Under the pieces are notes generated by a model. That model was not told the DNA's origin. It was given only the letters and a program-made list of their open reading frames with translations, and searched no databases. Positions 15,736 through 24,559 of a stretch of 64,000 bases of DNA are shown here, in pieces. How positions within the stretch are numbered: position 1 is the stretch's first letter; every line of letters begins with the position of its first letter. The translations under genes and the position numbers were made by a program. Source of the stretch: Streptomyces justiciae (lineage in GTDB: Bacteria > Actinomycetota > Actinomycetes > Streptomycetales > Streptomycetaceae). The stretch is taken from positions 1-64,000 of the forward strand of contig NZ_JADDXU010000025.1 in the NCBI RefSeq assembly GCF_015163075.1. Reading direction: 5' to 3'.

Positions 15736-17310
15736 ATGACCCGAACTCCCCCGAGTGAGACGCTGAGCCGTCGCACCCTGCTGCGCTGGGGCGCCGCGGG
15801 CGGCACCGGCCTTGCCCTCTCCCCGCTGGCCGCCTGCGCCGGACCGACCGGCGCCCCCGGCCCCGGCACGCTCACCCTCGGGCTGAACCGCTCGCTGGTC
15901 AGCCTGGACAACAAGCTCAACCAGTTCGACGCCGCGGTGACCGTGCAGCGGGCCGTGCGCCAGGCCCTCACCGCGATCGGGCCGGGCATGAAGCCCACGC
16001 CGGTCCTCGCCGACCGGTTCGAGATGACCGCGCCGACCACCTGGAGCGTCCGGCTGCGCGAAGGCATCCGCTACTCCGACGGCCGTCCGGTGACCGTCGA
16101 GGACGTGGCGACCGCCGTGCGGATGTACGGCGAGGTCGCCGGCTCCTTCATCCTCGGTCTGTTCCCCGAACTGCCCAGCGTCGAGGCAACCGGTGAGCGC
16201 ACGTTCCGGCTCCACACGCGTAAGCCGGTGCCCGTCCTGGACCGGCTGATGGCCAACATCCTCATCACCCCGGCCAAGGACAACCGGCCCGAGGAGCTGC
16301 GCTCCGGTGTCGGCACCGGCCCCTACCGCGTCGTCAGCGCCAACAGCGGGGCCGGCGAGTACACCCTGGCCCGCGTCCCCGACTACTGGGGCAGGCGGCC
16401 GCCTGTCGAGCGGGTCCGCGTGCGTTTCGTGCCGGAGGAGTCGAGCCGGGTCGTCGCCCTGCGCAGTGGCGAACTCGACGTCATCGACACCATCACCCCC
16501 GACTCGGCGGAACAGCTCACCGGCCTGCCCGGCGTGCACCTGGAGAAGACGTCCGGGGTGCGGATATGCCAGCTCTTCTACAACTTCCGCAAGCCGAAGA
16601 GCCATCCGCTGTCCGACCCCCGGGTGCGCCAGGCGCTGACGTACGCCATCGACGGCGAGTCCCTCGTACGGGACGTGCTCACCGACTCGGCGGAGCAGGC
16701 CGAGGGCGTCGTCCCGCTCTCCCTCCAGGGCGCCGAACGCACCGGCCGCTTCGTCCACGACCCCGGCCGCGCACGGCAGTTGCTCAAGTCGCTGGGCGCC
16801 GACGACCTGAAGATCCGGATCATGTGGGAGTCGGGCGAGTTCGCCGCGGACACCTCCGTCATGGAGGCGGTCGCCGAGATGCTCAAGGACGTCGGCGTGC
16901 GCACTTCCCTGCTCCAGTTCGAGCCCGGCGGCGACATTCTCAAGTGGCGCCAGGGCAAGGGCGGCGACTGGGACGTCATCGGCAACGGTTTCCCGGGCCC
17001 CACCGGCCAGGCGGTCACCATGCTCCAGGCGATGTACGCGGGGACCGCCGAGGACGAGCGCACCGGCGACGCGTTCATGGGCTACGTCAACCCGGCCATC
17101 GCCCGGCAGATCTCCGACGCCGCCACCGAGACCGACACCACCACCCGGGACCGCAAGCTCGCCGCCGCCCAGCACGCCGTGTGGGACACCTGGCCCTGCA
17201 TGTGGGCGTTCGTCCCCAAGACCCTGCTCGCCCGCCGCACCCGCGTCGAGGGCATCGGGCTGCTGCCGGTCAACTCCTACGACCTGACCGCCGTACGGCT
17301 GGAGGGCTGA
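15736..17310 (+). CDS. ABC transporter substrate-binding lipoprotein (family 5, Dpp/Opp type)
   Basis: A protein of 524 residues from ATG 15736, which has GAGAGG six bases upstream; the 48 codons before it are not protein-like. A twin-arginine signal (L-S-R-R-T-L-L-R-W) ends in the lipobox L-A-A-C, so it should be exported folded and lipid-anchored. The mature part has the SBP_bac_5 pattern: W-S-V-R-L-R-E-G-I-R-Y-S-D-G-R-P, then G-V-G-T-G-P-Y-R-V, Y-W-G-R-R and L-S-D-P-R-V-R-Q-A-L-T-Y-A-I-D. Despite the peptide-transport name, such proteins often bind oligosaccharides or sugar acids, which suits the enzymes encoded beside it. It is the first gene of a seven-gene operon. Confidence 0.93.
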   Translation: MTRTPPSETLSRRTLLRWGAAGGTGLALSPLAACAGPTGAPGPGTLTLGLNRSLVSLDNKLNQFDAAVTVQRAVRQALTAIGPGMKPTPVLADRFEMTAPTTWSVRLREGIRYSDGRPVTVEDVATAVRMYGEVAGSFILGLFPELPSVEATGERTFRLHTRKPVPVLDRLMANILITPAKDNRPEELRSGVGTGPYRVVSANSGAGEYTLARVPDYWGRRPPVERVRVRFVPEESSRVVALRSGELDVIDTITPDSAEQLTGLPGVHLEKTSGVRICQLFYNFRKPKSHPLSDPRVRQALTYAIDGESLVRDVLTDSAEQAEGVVPLSLQGAERTGRFVHDPGRARQLLKSLGADDLKIRIMWESGEFAADTSVMEAVAEMLKDVGVRTSLLQFEPGGDILKWRQGKGGDWDVIGNGFPGPTGQAVTMLQAMYAGTAEDERTGDAFMGYVNPAIARQISDAATETDTTTRDRKLAAAQHAVWDTWPCMWAFVPKTLLARRTRVEGIGLLPVNSYDLTAVRLEG

Positions 17311-17313
17311 GCC

Positions 17314-18243
17314 GTGTCGAAATACCTCGCCCGCCGCCTGGGCCAGAGTCTGCTCACCGTCTTCCTGACCATCTCCACCGTGTTCGTGCTGGTCCGGCTC
17401 GCCCCCGGCGACCCTGCCTCCGCGTACGCGGGCCCGACCGCCACCAGCGACGACCTGGCCCGCATCCGCGAGCAGTTCGGCCTCGACCAGCCCCTGATCA
17501 CCCAGTACGGCATCTTCCTGCGCGACCTGCTGACCGGCGATCTCGGCACCAGCTACTCCTTCCACTCCTCCGCGCTCGACGTCGTCCTCGACCGCATGCC
17601 GTACACGATCACGCTGTCCATCGCGGCGATCGCCGTCACCGTGGCCGTCGCCGTCCCGCTGGGCGTGTGGATGGCGCGCCGCGCGGACACCTCGCGCGAA
17701 CTCGGCGCCAACGTGCTCACCATCGCCGGACAGTCCATGCCGGACTTCTGGACCGGCGTGATGCTGCTGACCGTCTTCGCCGTGCTGCTGCCGGTGCTGC
17801 CCGCGTCCGGGTTCACGTCCTGGAGCGGCCTGATCCTGCCCACGGTCACCATCGCGATCCTCCAACTCGCCCTGATCTCACGGCTGGTACGGCGCGAGAT
17901 GACCACCGCGCTCGCCTCGCCGTACATCACCGTGGCCCGCTCGCGCGGTGTCTCCGAGCGGGCCCTGACCTGGCGCTACGCCCTCGCCAACTCCGCTGTC
18001 CCGCTGGTCACCGCGGTCGGCACCCGCTTCGCGGCGCTGCTCAACGGCGTGGTCGTGGTCGAGGTCGTCTTCGGCTGGCCCGGCGTCGGCTCCCTCGTCG
18101 TACGGGCGTTGGAGACCCGCGACTACCCGCTCATCCAGGCGACCGTCCTGGTCACGGCGACCCTCGCCATCCTCGTCCAACTCCTCGTCGACCTCGCCTA
18201 CCCGCTGCTCGACCCGCGGGTACGACTCGGAAAGGCGGCCTGA
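17314..18243 (+). CDS. ABC transporter permease, DppB/OppB type
   Basis: An inner-membrane permease of 309 residues with six predicted helices. It starts at GTG 17314, three bases after the binding-protein stop. The N-terminal M-S-K-Y-L-A-R-R-L-G-Q-S-L-L, the R-L-A-P-G-D-P-A motif in the first periplasmic loop and the EAA-like loop A-R-S-R-G-V-S-E-R-A-L-T-W-R-Y-A-L are diagnostic of DppB. It pairs with the next permease to form the channel. Confidence 0.94.
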   Translation: MSKYLARRLGQSLLTVFLTISTVFVLVRLAPGDPASAYAGPTATSDDLARIREQFGLDQPLITQYGIFLRDLLTGDLGTSYSFHSSALDVVLDRMPYTITLSIAAIAVTVAVAVPLGVWMARRADTSRELGANVLTIAGQSMPDFWTGVMLLTVFAVLLPVLPASGFTSWSGLILPTVTIAILQLALISRLVRREMTTALASPYITVARSRGVSERALTWRYALANSAVPLVTAVGTRFAALLNGVVVVEVVFGWPGVGSLVVRALETRDYPLIQATVLVTATLAILVQLLVDLAYPLLDPRVRLGKAA

Positions 18244-18246
18244 GCC

Positions 18247-19143
18247 ATGACCACCACCGTGGCCACTGCGGAGCGGCCCAGCGCCGTCACCGACCGGCAT
18301 CTCGCCGGCTCCACCGCCGCCCGCCAACAGCGCAGCGCCCGCATCAAGTTGTGGGCCGGCGCCGTCTGCACCGCCCTGGTCGCCCTGCCGGTGGCCCTGG
18401 CGAGCATGCTGCCGCTGCCCGACCCGAACGCCCAGGACCTCTCGCGGCGCCGGCTGGCCCCGTTCACCGACGGGCATCTGTTCGGCACCGACCAGCTCGG
18501 CCGCGATCTGCTGTCCCGGCTGCTGCACGGCGGTCAGGTGTCGCTGACGGTGGGCGTTCTCGCGGTCCTCGTCTCCGGGCTCATCGGGATCGCGGCGGGC
18601 TCGGCGGCCGGCTACTTCGGCGGCTGGGTCGACGCGGTCGTCAGCCGCTTCCTCGAGGCCCAACTGGCGCTGCCCCTGCTGATGATGCTGCTGCTCGTGG
18701 TCGCGCTCTTCGGATCGTCGGTCACCGTCATCACCTGCGTGATCGCCATCGCCCAGTGGCCCGAGGTGGCCCGCCTGACGCGCTCCCTGGTCCTCGTCGA
18801 ACGCGAGAAGCCGTACGTGGCCGCCGCCCGGCTGCTCGGCATGCGCAGCTGGTCCGTGCTGGCCCGGCACATCGTCCCCAACATCGTGCGCCCCGCCAGC
18901 CTGGTGGTCCTGCTGCTGCTCGCCCAGGCGGTGCTCCTGGAGAGCGCGCTGAGCTTCCTGGGCGCCGGACCGCAGCGGCCGTTCGCCACCTGGGGGCGCA
19001 TCATCTCCGACGGCCAGGACTACATCACCACCTCCTGGTGGCTGGTCACCCTCCCCGGCCTGGTCATCGCCCTCCTCGTGGTCGGCGTCAACCTGCTCGG
19101 CGACGGCCTGCGCGACCGGGTCCGTACGAAGAAGGGAGCCTGA
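18247..19143 (+). CDS. ABC transporter permease, DppC/OppC type
   Basis: A permease of 298 residues. An N-terminal cytoplasmic stretch and first helix are followed by the DppC signature H-L-F-G-T-D-Q-L-G-R-D-L-L-S-R-L-L-H-G, then five more helices. The EAA loop reads A-A-A-R-L-L-G-M-R-S-W-S-V-L-A-R-H-I-V-P-N. It starts three bases after the stop of the DppB-like gene and forms the second half of the membrane pore. Confidence 0.94.
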   Translation: MTTTVATAERPSAVTDRHLAGSTAARQQRSARIKLWAGAVCTALVALPVALASMLPLPDPNAQDLSRRRLAPFTDGHLFGTDQLGRDLLSRLLHGGQVSLTVGVLAVLVSGLIGIAAGSAAGYFGGWVDAVVSRFLEAQLALPLLMMLLLVVALFGSSVTVITCVIAIAQWPEVARLTRSLVLVEREKPYVAAARLLGMRSWSVLARHIVPNIVRPASLVVLLLLAQAVLLESALSFLGAGPQRPFATWGRIISDGQDYITTSWWLVTLPGLVIALLVVGVNLLGDGLRDRVRTKKGA

Positions 19144-19146
19144 GCC

Positions 19147-20004
19147 ATGGCCTCTCCGGCTCACGACCCGCTGCTGGAGGTCGAGGACCTCCAGATCGAA
19201 CTGGTCACCCAGCGCGGTGTGGTCCGCGCCGTCGACGGCGTGAGCTTCACCGTCGGGCACGGCGAGACCGTCACGCTCATCGGCGAGTCCGGTTCCGGCA
19301 AGTCCACCACCGCTATGGGCGTGCTGCGGCTGCTGCCCGAGGGGCTCGCCGTGCTGTCGGGCGCCGCCCGCATCGGCGGCGAGGACGTCGTCGCCGACCC
19401 CGACGCGGCCCGGCGGGCGCGCGGCCGCACCGTGTCCCTGATCCCCCAGGACCCGATGACGGCGCTCAGCCCCGTCCACACCGTGGGGCGGCAGCTCGGC
19501 GACGCCCTGCGGCTGCGCCACCCCGGCCTGTCCCGCGCCGAGGCCCGCGAACGCGGCACCGACCTGATGGACCAGGTACGGATCAGCAAGCCCGAGACGC
19601 GCTGGAAGGCGTACCCGCACCAGTTCTCCGGCGGCATGCTGCAACGCATCCTCATCGCCATCGCGCTGGCCGCCGAACCGCAGCTGCTGGTCGCCGACGA
19701 ACCGACCTCCGCCCTCGACGCCACCGTCCAGGCAGGCGTCCTCGACCTGCTCATGGACCTCCAGGAACGCACCGGCGTCGGCATGCTGATGATCACGCAC
19801 GACCTCGGTGTCGCACGTCTGGTGTCCGACCGCATCCATGTCATGCAGGAGGGCAGGTTCGTCGAATCGGGGCCGGCCGAGCAGATCGTCGAACGGCCCG
19901 AGCACGCGTACACCCGCAGGCTGCTCGCGGCCGTTCCCGGCCTCGGGCCGTGGGACGAGGACGGGCTCGCCGACGACAACACCCCACTGGGAGCCGCACG
20001 ATGA
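19147..20004 (+). CDS. ABC transporter ATP-binding protein, DppD/OppD type
   Basis: A cytoplasmic ATPase of 285 residues: Walker A G-E-S-G-S-G-K-S-T-T, Q-loop L-I-P-Q-D-P-M-T-A-L, signature Q-F-S-G-G-M-L-Q-R, Walker B L-L-V-A-D-E-P-T and switch His in I-T-H-D-L-G-V. The DppD-type C-terminal stretch after residue 240 (E-H-A-Y-T-R-R-L-L-A-A-V-P-G) is present. Its stop overlaps the start of the second ATPase by four bases. Confidence 0.94.
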   Translation: MASPAHDPLLEVEDLQIELVTQRGVVRAVDGVSFTVGHGETVTLIGESGSGKSTTAMGVLRLLPEGLAVLSGAARIGGEDVVADPDAARRARGRTVSLIPQDPMTALSPVHTVGRQLGDALRLRHPGLSRAEARERGTDLMDQVRISKPETRWKAYPHQFSGGMLQRILIAIALAAEPQLLVADEPTSALDATVQAGVLDLLMDLQERTGVGMLMITHDLGVARLVSDRIHVMQEGRFVESGPAEQIVERPEHAYTRRLLAAVPGLGPWDEDGLADDNTPLGAAR

Positions 20005-20867
20005 GCCAGCCGACCGCAGCGCACCAGGACGCGTTCCTCACCGTCGAGGGCCTCGTCGTCGACTACCCCACCCCGGCCGGCCCGGTGCGCGCCGTCGACC
20101 ACGTCGCCTTCAGCGTGCCGCGCGGCGGCTCGCTCGCCGTCGTCGGCGAGTCGGGCTGCGGCAAGTCGACCCTCGCCCGCGCGATCGTACGGCTGCTCAA
20201 GCCCGCCTCCGGACGGATCGTGCTGGACGGCACCGACCTCGCCACGCTGACCGAGCGGCGGCTGCGGCCGCTGCGGCGCCGCGTGCAGATGGTCTTCCAG
20301 GACCCCTACGGTTCCCTCGACCCCCATCTGACCGCCGAGGAGATCGTGGCCGAACCGCTGCGCCTCGCGGGGGTGAAGGACAAGGCCGAGCGGCACCGCC
20401 GGGCCGGCGAACTCCTCGACCGGGTAGGACTGCCGAGCTCGGCACTGCACCGGCGGCCGGCCGAGTTCTCCGGCGGACAGCGCCAGCGCATCGGCATCGC
20501 GCGCGCCCTGGCCTCGGAACCGGACCTGCTGGTGTGCGACGAGGCCACCTCCGCCCTCGACGTGTCCGTGCAGGCCCAAGTACTCGACCTGCTCCGGGAG
20601 TTGCAGACGGAGACCGGCATCACCTACATCGTCATCGCCCACCATCTCGGCGTGGTGCGCGAGATCAGCACCGACATCGTCGTCCTCAAGGCCGGACGCG
20701 TCGTCGAGAGCGGTCCCACCGCGGCCGTACTCGCCTCGCCCACCGATCCCTACACCCGCGCGCTGCGGCGCGCCGCCCTGGACCCCACGGCGATCCGGGG
20801 CCTCAAACCCCGCGCGGCGGCGGCCCCGACCGCGGCGGCCCTCTCATCGGAAGGAACCGGCACGTGA
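20001..20867 (+). CDS. ABC transporter ATP-binding protein, DppF/OppF type
   Basis: The second ATPase of the transporter, 288 residues, starting at ATG 20001 within the ATGA overlap. It has Walker A G-E-S-G-C-G-K-S-T-L, Q-loop M-V-F-Q-D-P-Y-G-S-L-D-P (the typical DppF sequence), signature E-F-S-G-G-Q-R-Q-R, Walker B L-L-V-C-D-E-A-T-S and I-A-H-H-L. The very long open frame upstream of this start belongs to no recognisable protein. It forms a heterodimer with the DppD-type protein. Confidence 0.94.
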   Translation: MSQPTAAHQDAFLTVEGLVVDYPTPAGPVRAVDHVAFSVPRGGSLAVVGESGCGKSTLARAIVRLLKPASGRIVLDGTDLATLTERRLRPLRRRVQMVFQDPYGSLDPHLTAEEIVAEPLRLAGVKDKAERHRRAGELLDRVGLPSSALHRRPAEFSGGQRQRIGIARALASEPDLLVCDEATSALDVSVQAQVLDLLRELQTETGITYIVIAHHLGVVREISTDIVVLKAGRVVESGPTAAVLASPTDPYTRALRRAALDPTAIRGLKPRAAAAPTAAALSSEGTGT

Positions 20868-21844
20868 CCACCGGCATCGAACTGCCGAACGCACCCCTGC
20901 CCCTGTCCCGTCTCGTCCTGGGCACCATGACGTTCGGCGACACCGTCGACCGGGCGGGCGCCGCCGACATGCTCGCGGCGGCGCTGGACGCCGGCATCAC
21001 CGGGGTGGACACCGCCAACGGCTACGCGGGCGGGGAGAGCGAACGCATCCTCGCCGAGCTGCTGCCCGCCCACCGCGACCGGATCGTGCTGGCCACCAAG
21101 GCCGGCATCCCGCACCCCGACCAGGGCGACCACGCTCCCCTGTCCGCCGCGGGACTGCGGGCCGCCCTGGAGGGCAGCCTCAAGCGCCTGGGCACCGACC
21201 ACGTCGACCTGTTCTATCTGCACCAGCCCGACCGGGCCACGCCCCTCGCCGAAACCCTCGCCACGGTCGCCGAGTTCGTCGCCGAGGGCAAGATCCGCGC
21301 CCTCGGCGTCTCCAACTTCGCCGCCTGGCAGATCGCCGAACTCGTGCGCGTCGCCGACGAGGTGGGCGCCCCGCGTCCGGTCGTCGCCCAGCAGCTGCAC
21401 AACCTGCTCGCGCGCCGGATCGAGGAGGAATACGTCGAGTACGCCGCCGTCACCGGGCTGCGCACCATGGTCTACAACCCGCTCGGCGGCGGCCTCCTCA
21501 CCGGCCGCCACCACTACGAACAGGCCCCCGACTCCGGGCGGTTCGCCGACTCCCGGCTCGCGGAGATGTACCGGGCCCGCTACTGGGACCCGCGCCTGTT
21601 CGAAGCGGTCGCCGAACTCACCCGTATCGCCGCGGAAGCCGGTGTCCCGCTCACCGAACTGGCCCTGCGCTGGCTGCTGGACCGGGACTCGACCGACGCC
21701 CTGCTGCTCGGCGGTTCCCGCACCGAGCACCTGCGCGCCAACATCGCCGCCGCCCAGGCCGGTCCCCTGCCGGCCGACGTGACCGCCGCCTGCGACGCGG
21801 TCGGCGCCGCGCTGCGCGGCCCCATGCCCGCCTACAACCGCTGA
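20864..21844 (+). CDS. Aldo/keto reductase
   Basis: A protein of 326 residues from GTG 20864, overlapping the ATPase stop, with AAGGAA upstream. It is a TIM-barrel oxidoreductase: L-V-L-G-T-M-T-F-G, then G-V-D-T-A-N-G-Y, L-A-T-K-A-G and D-L-F-Y-L-H-Q-P-D, which give the Asp, Tyr, Lys and His of the AKR active site. The C-terminal cofactor motif lies near L-L-G-G-S-R-T. Co-transcribed with the transporter, it likely oxidises or reduces an imported sugar or its breakdown product. The substrate is not determined. Confidence 0.9.
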   Translation: MTTGIELPNAPLPLSRLVLGTMTFGDTVDRAGAADMLAAALDAGITGVDTANGYAGGESERILAELLPAHRDRIVLATKAGIPHPDQGDHAPLSAAGLRAALEGSLKRLGTDHVDLFYLHQPDRATPLAETLATVAEFVAEGKIRALGVSNFAAWQIAELVRVADEVGAPRPVVAQQLHNLLARRIEEEYVEYAAVTGLRTMVYNPLGGGLLTGRHHYEQAPDSGRFADSRLAEMYRARYWDPRLFEAVAELTRIAAEAGVPLTELALRWLLDRDSTDALLLGGSRTEHLRANIAAAQAGPLPADVTAACDAVGAALRGPMPAYNR

Positions 21845-21867
21845 GCCCTCGACGCGAAGGAATCCCC

Positions 21868-22647
21868 ATGACCCCGGCAGAGTTCACCGCCGCCCTCCGC
21901 GCCCGCGAGCAACTCCTCGGCTACTGGTGCCTGTTGGACGCGCCCGTGGCCACCGAACGCATCGCCCGGCTCGGTTACGACTACGTCGCCCTGGACGCCC
22001 AGCACGGCCTGTTCGGCTACTCCGGCATGCTCAACAACCTCCTCGCCGTCGACTGCCAGGGCTCGACCGCGGTCGGCATGGTCCGGGTGGAGGCCAACGA
22101 CCCCGCGCCGATCGGCCGGGCCCTGGACGCCGGGGCGACCGGGGTGATCGTGCCCCTGGTCGACACGGCCGCGCAGGCCGCCGACGCCGTCGCCGCCGTC
22201 CGCTACCCGCCGCACGGACGCCGCTCCTACGGCCCGATGCGCTCGGCGCTGCGGATCGGCCCCAACCCTGCCGACACCCACGACGCCACCGTCGTCCTCG
22301 CCATGATCGAGACGGCGGAAGGGCTCGCCAACGTCGCGGAGATCTGCGCCACCCCGGGCCTCGACGGCATCTACGTCGGCCCCTCCGACCTGCGGATCGC
22401 CCTCGGCGGTGCCACCTCCACCGACCCCGCCCTGGCCGACACCTTCGAGGCCGCGCTCGTCACCGTCCGCGAGGCGGCCGCCGCCGCGGGCGTCGCTGCC
22501 GGCATCCACAACCCCGACGGCTCCAGCGCCGCCAAACGCCTCGCCGAGGGCTTCACCTTCGCGACCGTCGCCTGCGACCTGGTCCACCTCGAACAGACCG
22601 CACGCCAACACCTGACCTCGGCCCGCACCCCTGGAGCCACGCTGTGA
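21868..22647 (+). CDS. HpcH/HpaI-type aldolase
   Basis: A class II metal-dependent aldolase of 259 residues. Family motifs are Y-D-Y-V-A-L-D-A-Q-H-G, the acid in M-I-E-T-A-E-G-L, and G-I-Y-V-G-P-S-D-L-R-I-A-L-G. These enzymes cleave 2-keto-3-deoxy or 4-hydroxy-2-oxo acids into pyruvate and an aldehyde. With the AKR, kinase and PdxA it suggests that an imported acid sugar is split by both a retro-aldol route and a phosphorylation/decarboxylation route. The ATG follows an AAGGAA site. Confidence 0.9.
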   Translation: MTPAEFTAALRAREQLLGYWCLLDAPVATERIARLGYDYVALDAQHGLFGYSGMLNNLLAVDCQGSTAVGMVRVEANDPAPIGRALDAGATGVIVPLVDTAAQAADAVAAVRYPPHGRRSYGPMRSALRIGPNPADTHDATVVLAMIETAEGLANVAEICATPGLDGIYVGPSDLRIALGGATSTDPALADTFEAALVTVREAAAAAGVAAGIHNPDGSSAAKRLAEGFTFATVACDLVHLEQTARQHLTSARTPGATL

Positions 22648-23801
22648 CGACCGCACTCCTCGACGCCTACACCCGTACCGACACCACCCTGCCCGCGCCG
22701 ACCGTGCAGAGCCACGCCGCGAACCTCACGGTGCTGCCCGGCGGGGACCTCGGCTGCGTCTGGTTCGGCGGCACGCAGGAAGGCATGGCCGACATCGCCG
22801 TATGGTTCGCACGCCTCGCCCCCGGCAGCACAGTCTGGACCGAGCCGGTCCGGCTCTCGGAAGACCCGACCCGTTCCGAGCAGAACCCCATCCTCTTCCC
22901 CGCGCCGTCCGGTGCCTTGTGGCTGCTGCACACCGCCCAGCGCGGTGGCGACCAGGACACCGCGGAGGTACGGCTGCGCGTCAGCCATGACGGCGGTGCC
23001 ACGTGGGACGCGACCCGAACTCTCTTCCCCGCCACGCCCGGTGAGGGCGGGGTCTTCGTCCGCCAGCCACCGGTCGTCCTGCCCACCGGCCGACTGCTGC
23101 TGCCGATCTTCCGCTGTGTGGTCATCCCCGGCGAGAAGTGGTCCGGCGATCTCGACACCAGCGCCGTGATGGTCAGCGACGACGAGGGCCGCAGCTGGCG
23201 CGAACAGCCCGTGCCCGGCTCGACGGGCCTGGTCCACATGAACGTCCACCGCCTGCACGACGGCACGCTGCTCGCCCTCTACCGCAGCCGCCGCGCCGAC
23301 CACGTCCACCGCTCCTTGTCGTCGGACGACGGCGACACCTGGAGCGAGCCCGAGCCGCTCGAGGTGCCGAACAACAACTCGTCGATCCAGTACGTCCCGC
23401 TGTCCGACGGCCGCCTGGCCCTCGTCTACAACCACAGCAGCGCCGCCGACGCCACGGACCGCCGGGTCTCCCTCTACGACGAGATCGACGACGCGGGCGG
23501 ACTCACCGACGGCGCCTCGACGACCACCGCGGTGCGCCAGGCCCCCTCGGCCGCGTTCTGGGGCGCGCCGCGCGCTCCGCTCAGCCTCGCGGTGTCTTCC
23601 GACGGCGGGCACACGTGGCCCCTGCGCGCCGACCTCGTGACCGGCGACGGTTACTGCCTGACCAACAACTCCCGGGACGGCCTCAACCGCGAGCTGTCGT
23701 ATCCGTCCGTGACGCAGGCCCCGAACGGTGACCTGCACATCGCGTACACCCACCACCGCAAAGAAATCCGCCACATACAGCTCACGCCGCGGGTCCGGTG
23801 A
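22644..23801 (+). CDS. BNR/sialidase-fold protein (exo-alpha-sialidase family)
   Basis: A protein of 385 residues from GTG 22644, overlapping the aldolase stop. It is a six-bladed propeller with at least four Asp-boxes of the S-x-D-x-G-x-x-W type: S-H-D-G-G-A-T-W, S-D-D-E-G-R-S-W, S-D-D-G-D-T-W and S-S-D-G-G-H-T-W. There is no signal peptide, so it acts inside the cell. Many BNR_2 proteins in sugar-catabolic operons are intracellular glycosidases or lyases of unproven specificity rather than sialidases. It is the last gene of the transporter operon, so the imported molecule is probably a glycoside or oligosaccharide cleaved here. Confidence 0.85.
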   Translation: MTTALLDAYTRTDTTLPAPTVQSHAANLTVLPGGDLGCVWFGGTQEGMADIAVWFARLAPGSTVWTEPVRLSEDPTRSEQNPILFPAPSGALWLLHTAQRGGDQDTAEVRLRVSHDGGATWDATRTLFPATPGEGGVFVRQPPVVLPTGRLLLPIFRCVVIPGEKWSGDLDTSAVMVSDDEGRSWREQPVPGSTGLVHMNVHRLHDGTLLALYRSRRADHVHRSLSSDDGDTWSEPEPLEVPNNNSSIQYVPLSDGRLALVYNHSSAADATDRRVSLYDEIDDAGGLTDGASTTTAVRQAPSAAFWGAPRAPLSLAVSSDGGHTWPLRADLVTGDGYCLTNNSRDGLNRELSYPSVTQAPNGDLHIAYTHHRKEIRHIQLTPRVR

Positions 23802-23816
23802 CGAACGGCGCCCTGA

Positions 23817-24467
23817 CTACGGATGCAGCTTCTCGCCCTGCGCCAGCATCGCTACGAACTTCTCGATCCGGCGCGCCCGGGTCTCGGCCCTCTTGGCGTC
23901 CTGGACGCGGTACAGGATCGCGTAGCGGTTCTGCCCGTCCAGCGTCTCGAAGAACTTCGCCGCGGCTGGGTTCGCGGCCAGGGCTGCCGCGAGATCCTCC
24001 GGCACGGTGGCGGTCTTCGCGCCGTCGTAGGCAGCCTCCCAGCGGCCGTCCGCCTTGGCGCGGTCGATCTCGGCCTGTCCCGGCGGCCGCATCCGCCCCT
24101 GCTCGATGAGGGCGGTCACCTTGTCCCGGTTGTTCTTGGACCACTTGCTGTTCGGCTTGCGCGGGGTGAACCGCTGCAGCCACCACTGGTCGTCGAACCC
24201 GGCCTTCTGGCCGTCGATCCAGCCATAGCAGAGAGCCACGTCGAGCGCCTGGGCGTAATCCAGCGCGACGATCCCCGGGGCCTTCTTGCGCAGCTTGAGC
24301 CAGACGCCGGGCGAGACGGCGTGGTTCTCACCGAGCCACGCTTCGAATGCCTCGGCGGATTCGAACGCGACGATCTCCAAGTCCTGAGCCACCCCAGCAG
24401 CCAACCACACCCGGCGCGTGGTCCCACCCCCATCGTCAACCGGATAAGTCATCCGCTTATGCTGCAT
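23817..24467 (-). CDS. YdeI/OmpD-associated (OmdA) family protein
   Basis: A protein of up to 216 residues. The conserved part begins near residue 30 with F-E-S-A-E-A-F-E-A-W-L, then V-W-L-K-L-R-K-K, A-L-D-V-A-L-C-Y-G-W-I-D-G-Q and F-T-P-R-K-P-N-S-K-W-S-K-N-N. That is the YdeI/OmdA signature of small proteins linked elsewhere to peptide or bacteriocin tolerance. The ATG at 24467 is the upstream-most start; an in-frame ATG at M-T-Y-P is an alternative. It is divergent from the epoxide-hydrolase-like gene, with palindromic operators between them. Confidence 0.85.
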   Translation of the reverse strand: MQHKRMTYPVDDGGGTTRRVWLAAGVAQDLEIVAFESAEAFEAWLGENHAVSPGVWLKLRKKAPGIVALDYAQALDVALCYGWIDGQKAGFDDQWWLQRFTPRKPNSKWSKNNRDKVTALIEQGRMRPPGQAEIDRAKADGRWEAAYDGAKTATVPEDLAAALAANPAAAKFFETLDGQNRYAILYRVQDAKRAETRARRIEKFVAMLAQGEKLHP

Positions 24468-24486
24468 TCAAATGGATACGTTATCC
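24441..24486. promoter_or_regulatory. Two TetR-type operator palindromes, one nearly identical to a site at 44.75 kb
   Basis: CGGATAAGTCATCCG (24441-24455) and GGATACGTTATCC (24474-24486) lie between the divergent YdeI and hydrolase genes. The first is almost the same as CGGATAGCTCATCCG at 44751-44765, in front of a TetR gene; flanking AAC on the left and C-n-T-A on the right are also shared. The first site falls near the YdeI start. Confidence 0.7.
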
Positions 24487-24559
24487 GCTTCAGTGTGACG
24501 CCGTACCGCTTCAGCACGCCTCTGCCCGCCACCCGTGCGTCACCAGGAAAGGCCCCGCC

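Noticed and set aside
15526..17865. Minus-strand extension of the kinase-PdxA frame to 17865
   Set aside because: It runs antisense to the substrate-binding protein and permease genes and carries no recognisable motif. The kinase family begins at 15525.
16566..20000. Very long plus-strand open frame upstream of the DppF gene
   Set aside because: It is the off-frame reading of four ABC genes with clear motifs, rich in Arg and Pro as expected of high-GC shadow frames.
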